Assembly (NCBI GenBank): GCA_004555955.1 | Contig: SFJG01000052.1 | Location: forward strand, 1-18,967 | Length of the DNA: 18,967 nucleotides | Origin: Bacteroidales bacterium | Lineage (GTDB): Bacteria; Bacteroidota; Bacteroidia; Bacteroidales; Muribaculaceae | Direction: 5' to 3' | In this document: positions 14,201 through 18,967 of the stretch, in pieces | How positions within the stretch are numbered: position 1 is the first letter of the stretch | Layout of the letters: the number at the start of each line of letters is the position of its first letter | Made by a program: the position numbers and the translations under genes | Notes under the pieces: model-generated | What the model was told of the DNA's origin: nothing | Seen by the model: only the letters and a program-made list of their open reading frames with translations | Database searches by the model: none

Positions 14201-17200
14201 ATGAGAAAGTTGTATATGGCAATATTGCTGGTAGCCATGACCGTTGGCTCGGCAATGGCAGGAAAAACTGCCCAAGAAGTGCGCATATATCTTAACCCGG
14301 GTCACGGCAGTTGGGGCCCTAACAACCGTCCGCTCAACACAATCGGACGTGCCGCTTACTCGAGTGCAAATCCCGACACGACGGGATTCTTTGAGTCGAA
14401 CACCAATATACCTAAGCTACTCTCAATGCTCGACTGCTTTGTCGATGCCGGAGTGCCGTTCGACCGCACACTCAATCAAACAAACTCCAACCCGGCGCGC
14501 GTCGGTGCTGCGCTCGACCTTCGTCAGCACATCGTGATGTCGCACGTCAAGGTTGGTCCTTATCCTTATACTGGAGATGCCGACGATGACGACAACGCAT
14601 ACAACCGACCGCTGTCGGAAATCCGCGAAGAAGTTGAGGCTAACAATTTCGACATCTTCGTTTCCGTGCACTCCAATGCTGCTGCGGAAGGTTCCGCAAC
14701 CAACTATCCGCTTTATCTTTATCGCGGAACCGACAGCAGTGATTATGCGTCGGGCAGCAAGGCTATGTGTCAGCATCTTTGGCCGTACTGCTATGCCAAC
14801 AAGCACATGAATTGGACATCGGCGAGCACCTTCATTCGCGGCGACGTCTCGTTCTACGACTATAGTTGGACAACCACTAACAATGGTAAATCGTATACCG
14901 GCTATCTCGGTGTGTTGCTTCACGGCGTGCCCGGATTCCTCGTTGAAGGCTATTTCCACACCTATCAACCTGCACGTCAACGTGCAATGAACTTCGACGT
15001 AGACCGCTACGAAGGTCGCTTGTATGCTCGTGGCATCATCGACTATATGGGATGGAAAAAAGAGACTACCGGCGTGATATATGGCATCGTCCGCGACAAG
15101 CACGAAACATTTGTCAACTCTCTATATACGCCTATCGGTGGCACTAACGATATCTACAAGCCGCTCAACGGCGTGGTTGTTGACCTCTACAAAGGTGAAA
15201 CAAAGGTTGCTTCTTACACCACCGACAACGAATACAACGGTGCGTTTGTGTTCACCGGACTTGAGCCGGGTACTTACTCGCTCCGCTATACTGCTGCCGG
15301 ATATAAATCCGCCGATGCGGAATATACCTCATCGTTTACCGTTACGGCTAACGAAACCGTCTATCCCACGGCATTCCTCGAATCGGAATCTTACATCCCT
15401 GAAGAAACGTATGTGAATTATCCTGACGAAATTGCCGGAAACGACAATTTTAGCCTACAAAGTTCGTATGCGATGAATTCAACAGGCGAATTTAACGGAC
15501 TCTCTTCGTCGCTCTCCGGTAAAACAATCCGTCGTCAAATCGTTCGCAACGGCGTGGCTTATGTGCTTGCCCTTGATTCGTCGAACGAGCCTTATATCTA
15601 CACGCTCAACACGGCAAACGGCACAACAGGGCAAATCAGCACATCCGGAACATCGGTTGGCGAAAACCGTTCGCTCAAGATTAGCGACATTGCATTTACC
15701 GCCGACAACGTGCTCGTGGCTTGCTCTTATGGCAAGAACCAATTCTCCGGTGATCAGGTCGTTTCAGGCGAGGTTCGCGGTACGATGAACGTCTATAAAT
15801 GGGCGAAAGGCAGCGACGGAATCCCGACAGGAGCTCCCTCAATATGGTTTACTTCACAACATTCAGGCAACTATTATCAAGCATACGGGAGCCGTACGAT
15901 TGCTTACAACGGCAATAGTAAGAACGGCTCTTTGATGACCACTTTCCAAACCGTTGGTTCTTCGCAGTCGATGCGCTTCTCCGAAATGTCGATTGTGGCG
16001 GGTTCTTTGGGAGGAACGAAGTTTATGAATCAAACGGTTACGACCGACTCCAACTGGACTGTCGGCAAACTCGGCGACGACTATTCGCTCATCGTTTCGC
16101 CGCTCGCCGACAACAAATATATCATCGACGGTTCGTCGACAACACCGACGGAATGGCAAACGGCAGCGGAGAACGTAGATTGCCCCAAGGTTTCGGGCAT
16201 TTCTACAAGTTATATGGCGGCGGCTGTCAACGGCGCTTCTTGCTTCAAATATGCAGGACGCAGCCTTATGGCGGTGCCTATTTACGCCAACGGACAGGCG
16301 TCGGGAGTCAAACTCCTTGACATCACAAACGGTCTCGGCTCTGCAACCGAAATCGCTACCGGAACCACTGTTACGCCTCGTGCGGCTACATTCGTCAGTG
16401 CAGCAGGACGTCCTGTATATACTAAAGATGCGTTGGGCAACATCACCGATGCCGACATCGAACTCTATCTCGTTTGCGATGGCAAAGTCACGGTGTTCTC
16501 GACAAAAAAAACTGAACAAGTTGTTGCCAAAGGCGAATATGCATACGGCTTGAAAGCCGATGTGCAGGGTCCCGAAACCGCTCTCTCGTTCAATCTGACC
16601 GGCGATGCCGACGATGTGCTTATCGAGGTCAACGACCCGCAAGGAAACACCGCCGAATTCGATTTAGGCGCGCTCAAAGCCGGCAGCCATACCTACATCG
16701 TCGACAACGACCGACTCAACAAATCGCAGATGCAATGGCGCGTCTACGTTACCGCACCGCAGACTACCGTGGTCAACAAATATGCTTCGGCAGCCTTTGC
16801 ACGCTCTGCCGGCGTAGCAGTCGACAAGAGCGGCACAAGTGCATACCAAGGTAGCATTTATGTAGGCGTCGGCACTGCAAGCAGCGAACGTGCCCAAGGC
16901 GTATATCGCTTGGACGCAAACCTCAACGTCGTTGCCGGTCCGGTAGGCTCGTCCGATTTCGATGCTTCATTTTATGCTTCGCCATTCCGTCTCGACGTAC
17001 TTCCCAACGGTACTGTTTTGGCTTGCGACTGGAGCGACTCTCACTCGGGCATCTATACTATTAATCCCGCAAACTTGTCGATGTCGCAAATGTTTGCCGG
17101 CACGCGTCAAAGCGATGGCGGATTCCTTTACAACGGTGCAACTATCGGCGGTAGTACTACTTGTGCAACCGTCGTCGGCAAGGACGAAAATACCAAACTC

Positions 17201-17998
17201 TACGTGTTCAACGAAGACCTCGGCAACGTGGTTTCGCGTTACGACATCGGCACGGCTACAAGCATCAACTTTGCGCCTAACGCAATTTTCAGTACACCAT
17301 CGGCTAAGTTGATTAACACCAATGTCGACATCGCAGTTACCGATAACGGTTTCTGGGCTGCTCAAAGCCGTGTTGCAGGCTTTAATACCTCCGACGTGCC
17401 GTCGTTCCTCTACTGCGACCTCAATGGTAATATTATTGTCAACGGAGCAAATTATGCCGACATCGTTCCGTCGTCGCGCTCGGGCGTTGTTGTCAACCGC
17501 GACAACAGTATCCTTGTGCTTTCGGGCTTCGACGGCGAAATCAGAGTGTTCGACATCTCTTGGAACGGCAACACACCAACGCTCACGCCGAAGTATACTT
17601 TCTCAACCGGTGGTGCTAAGCCCGAACAAATTGAGTTCGACTTGGCGGAGAACCTTCTCGTTGCCAACGAAAACTGCGTTGAGGCATACGCACTTCCGGG
17701 CGTGACCAAGCAAGGCGTTACCGAAGGTCCGGAATTCGTTGTTACACAGTCGGGCATCGACGGCATAGCCGTTTGCAGCCATGTGAACGTTTATCCCAAC
17801 CCGGCTGTCGACGTGATTACTTTAGAAGCCGACACCGCAATAACCGACATCGCGGTCTTCTCCGCATCCGGCGCCGTTGTTGCCCTTAGTCCCGCCTACG
17901 ACGGAAATAAGGCTTCGCTAAGCGTGGCAAACCTTGCTCCCGGCATCTACTTCGCCAAAATCAACGGCACCAAAACCGTCAGATTTGTCAAAAGATAG
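14201..17998 (+). CDS. Surface N-acetylmuramoyl-L-alanine amidase with propeller domains and T9SS sorting signal (copy 2)
   Basis: This 1265-residue protein is a full-length paralogue of the 9053-12862 product, with the same domain order. It has a signal peptide ending AMA at residue 20, an Amidase_3 domain with His35, Glu65, His157 and Glu249 intact, a carboxypeptidase-regulatory-like domain, propeller, Ig/FlgD-like segment (ETALSFNLTGDADDVLIEV), second propeller, and the sorting domain VNVYPNPAVDVITLEAD... GIYFAKI... VRFVKR. The catalytic and second-propeller parts are closely similar. The first propeller and Ig-like parts have drifted most, which may reflect different ligands. It stands alone under its own promoter without a PD40 partner. 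Both copies keep every active-site residue, so neither looks decayed. Confidence 0.85.
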   Translation: MRKLYMAILLVAMTVGSAMAGKTAQEVRIYLNPGHGSWGPNNRPLNTIGRAAYSSANPDTTGFFESNTNIPKLLSMLDCFVDAGVPFDRTLNQTNSNPARVGAALDLRQHIVMSHVKVGPYPYTGDADDDDNAYNRPLSEIREEVEANNFDIFVSVHSNAAAEGSATNYPLYLYRGTDSSDYASGSKAMCQHLWPYCYANKHMNWTSASTFIRGDVSFYDYSWTTTNNGKSYTGYLGVLLHGVPGFLVEGYFHTYQPARQRAMNFDVDRYEGRLYARGIIDYMGWKKETTGVIYGIVRDKHETFVNSLYTPIGGTNDIYKPLNGVVVDLYKGETKVASYTTDNEYNGAFVFTGLEPGTYSLRYTAAGYKSADAEYTSSFTVTANETVYPTAFLESESYIPEETYVNYPDEIAGNDNFSLQSSYAMNSTGEFNGLSSSLSGKTIRRQIVRNGVAYVLALDSSNEPYIYTLNTANGTTGQISTSGTSVGENRSLKISDIAFTADNVLVACSYGKNQFSGDQVVSGEVRGTMNVYKWAKGSDGIPTGAPSIWFTSQHSGNYYQAYGSRTIAYNGNSKNGSLMTTFQTVGSSQSMRFSEMSIVAGSLGGTKFMNQTVTTDSNWTVGKLGDDYSLIVSPLADNKYIIDGSSTTPTEWQTAAENVDCPKVSGISTSYMAAAVNGASCFKYAGRSLMAVPIYANGQASGVKLLDITNGLGSATEIATGTTVTPRAATFVSAAGRPVYTKDALGNITDADIELYLVCDGKVTVFSTKKTEQVVAKGEYAYGLKADVQGPETALSFNLTGDADDVLIEVNDPQGNTAEFDLGALKAGSHTYIVDNDRLNKSQMQWRVYVTAPQTTVVNKYASAAFARSAGVAVDKSGTSAYQGSIYVGVGTASSERAQGVYRLDANLNVVAGPVGSSDFDASFYASPFRLDVLPNGTVLACDWSDSHSGIYTINPANLSMSQMFAGTRQSDGGFLYNGATIGGSTTCATVVGKDENTKLYVFNEDLGNVVSRYDIGTATSINFAPNAIFSTPSAKLINTNVDIAVTDNGFWAAQSRVAGFNTSDVPSFLYCDLNGNIIVNGANYADIVPSSRSGVVVNRDNSILVLSGFDGEIRVFDISWNGNTPTLTPKYTFSTGGAKPEQIEFDLAENLLVANENCVEAYALPGVTKQGVTEGPEFVVTQSGIDGIAVCSHVNVYPNPAVDVITLEADTAITDIAVFSASGAVVALSPAYDGNKASLSVANLAPGIYFAKINGTKTVRFVKR

Positions 17999-18027
17999 TC
18001 AGCGCCTATAGCGCATTTAAAACCAAC

Positions 18028-18064
18028 AGAGGGGGCGTCTGACATATTCAGATGCGCCCTCTTT
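18028..18064 (+). terminator. Intrinsic terminator after amidase copy 2
   Basis: AGAGGGGGCGTCTGA (18028-18042) pairs with TCAGATGCGCCCTCT (18048-18062) with one mismatch and one wobble, followed by only a short T tract. It starts 29 bases after the stop codon. Confidence 0.75.
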
Positions 18065-18115
18065 CGCAAATTCGTACCTTAAAACGGCGGTTTTGTACAA
18101 CGAAGGCGAAAATAC

Positions 18116-18130
18116 TTGCCGTTTCGGCAA
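18116..18130. promoter_or_regulatory. Short palindrome upstream of the YbjN-like gene
   Basis: TTGCCG-TTT-CGGCAA is a perfect 6-bp dyad 77 bases before the 18207 start. It may be an operator or a small hairpin. A TACCTTTC at 18158-18165 resembles a -7 box, but no TTTG lies at the right distance. Confidence 0.25.
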
Positions 18131-18206
18131 CCGAGAATTATTTTTGCCATAGATATTTACCTTTCTCACCGGTTGGGTATCAAACAATAAAAAAACTCGA
18201 TAATTT

Positions 18207-18941
18207 ATGAAATTCGTAGCAGTTATCCCGGAAGCATTGTTCCAATCAAATTCTTATTGGAGTGGACTACTTATTATTCTCGGCATTTTAGTTGTTGCCG
18301 GGTTAATTAACAAACATTTTAAAGACAAAAAATCGACCGAAAATAAGGCAAATGATGACGACCCTGAAAGTTCGGAACAGGCTGAGGCATGCCAAACACT
18401 CGGCATTATGCTCAAAGTCTTAACCGATATCGGCTGTCAGCCCAAAACTGAAAATCAAGAATATATTGATGTTGACTATCAAGGTGCGCATTTTCGAATT
18501 GAAATATTTGGAATGTATGCACGAATCTGGTATCCGTCATGGGGGTACGTTGTACCCGAAGCCCCAGATTATCCAAATATTGCAGAGGCTGTCAATTTAG
18601 CTAACTTCAGATTCCGTTCGACCGTGCTAATGACCAGGTCGGAAGACGACGGATCAATTGCATTGCATAGTCGCATAGACGTTATGCTACATCCCGCTTG
18701 CCCCGACAACGACAAATATGTCCGTGCAAGCTGCGACGAATTATTCGATATTAGGGATGCCGTCGTCCGCAACTGTCAGCGACTCGAGTTACAACAGCAA
18801 AAAGAGCAGCAATCCCGTCGCCCGGTAGGCTTCGACACCAACTCCTTTGACCCCGCCAACGTTGACGTCCCCACAGACTCCGACATCGCCGCCACTGCTG
18901 CCGCTGCAGCAGCGGACAAAACAAACGAAACAAAAGCATAA
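18207..18941 (+). CDS. Membrane-anchored YbjN-like protein
   Basis: This 244-residue protein has one transmembrane helix near the N-terminus (about residues 17-35, WSGLLIILGILVVAGLIN). A charged linker (KDKKSTENKANDDDPESS) leads to a soluble domain at about 60-195 that looks like the YbjN/type III chaperone-like fold (LKVLTDIGCQPKTENQEYIDVDYQGAHFRIEIF, then NIAEAVNLANFRFRSTVLM). A low-complexity tail follows with a run of eight alanines in nine residues. YbjN-like domains act as protein-binding modules and have no known enzymatic activity. The short segment before the helix and the absence of a signal cleavage site suggest the domain faces the cytoplasm. The next ORF starts six bases after the stop. 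The fold assignment is by eye and moderate. Confidence 0.6.
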   Translation: MKFVAVIPEALFQSNSYWSGLLIILGILVVAGLINKHFKDKKSTENKANDDDPESSEQAEACQTLGIMLKVLTDIGCQPKTENQEYIDVDYQGAHFRIEIFGMYARIWYPSWGYVVPEAPDYPNIAEAVNLANFRFRSTVLMTRSEDDGSIALHSRIDVMLHPACPDNDKYVRASCDELFDIRDAVVRNCQRLELQQQKEQQSRRPVGFDTNSFDPANVDVPTDSDIAATAAAAAADKTNETKA

Positions 18942-18947
18942 CAGACT

Positions 18948-18967
18948 ATGAAACCAAGCTTCTACTT
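18948..18967 (+). CDS. Start of a further ORF, cut by the window end
   Basis: ATG 18948 follows the YbjN-like gene by six bases and stays open for the remaining 20 bases (MKPSFY). The tight spacing suggests an operon with the gene before it. Too little is visible to say what it encodes. Confidence 0.35.

Noticed and set aside
1..18967. tRNA, rRNA, insertion sequence or integrase genes
   Set aside because: I saw no cloverleaf, rRNA stretch, transposase or integrase motifs anywhere in the window.

Overview
The window reads as chromosomal DNA of a member of the Bacteroidales, most likely a gut Muribaculaceae/Porphyromonadaceae-type organism. The evidence is C-terminal Por/type IX secretion (T9SS) sorting domains on two large secreted proteins, at least one promoter of the Bacteroidetes type (TTTG, about 20 bp, TAnnTTTG), mostly weak Shine-Dalgarno sequences, and small DUF3990/DUF3791 genes common in gut Bacteroidales and Clostridia. 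The exact genus cannot be fixed from the sequence alone.

Layout. 1-1011 is an AT-rich accessory stretch: the 3' end of a WYL-domain regulator, then a PD-(D/E)XK nuclease-like gene split by one surplus A in a nine-A run. 1012-1458 is mostly non-coding and ends in the dnaK terminator. dnaK (minus strand, 1459-3375) stands alone, with two inverted repeats upstream. 3614-4250 is a toxin-first HigBA/RelE-type toxin-antitoxin pair, with a good Bacteroidetes promoter almost on top of the start codon and a 19-bp near-identical repeat on each side. 4301-7713 is a housekeeping run: possible leader ORF/attenuator, pyrB, pyrI, a flavin reductase-like gene and glyA. The first junctions are tightly coupled and the run closes with a strong terminator (7734-7774).

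7775-7934 holds a 32-bp tandem repeat array. 8138-12862 is a two-gene operon: a secreted PD40/TolB-like propeller protein followed 3 bp later by a 1269-residue secreted amidase. The amidase has an Amidase_3 domain, a carboxypeptidase-regulatory-like domain, two propeller-like regions separated by an Ig-like segment, and a T9SS sorting domain. A paralogue of the amidase (1265 residues) lies at 14201-17998 under a promoter region that visibly shares ancestry with the first. Between the two, on the opposite strand, sits a compact AT-rich three-gene cassette (DUF3791, DUF3990, small ORF) chained by ATGA overlaps, which looks like an ADP-ribosyltransferase-fold toxin-antitoxin unit. After the second amidase come a terminator, a membrane-anchored YbjN-like protein and the start of another ORF.

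How the genes work together. PyrB and PyrI form aspartate transcarbamoylase, GlyA feeds one-carbon units, and DnaK is the general chaperone. The most distinctive content is the duplicated surface amidase-propeller system with its PD40 partner. Type IX export would place peptidoglycan amidase activity outside the outer membrane, suggesting action on foreign or shed cell-wall material rather than the cell's own wall. That role is inference.
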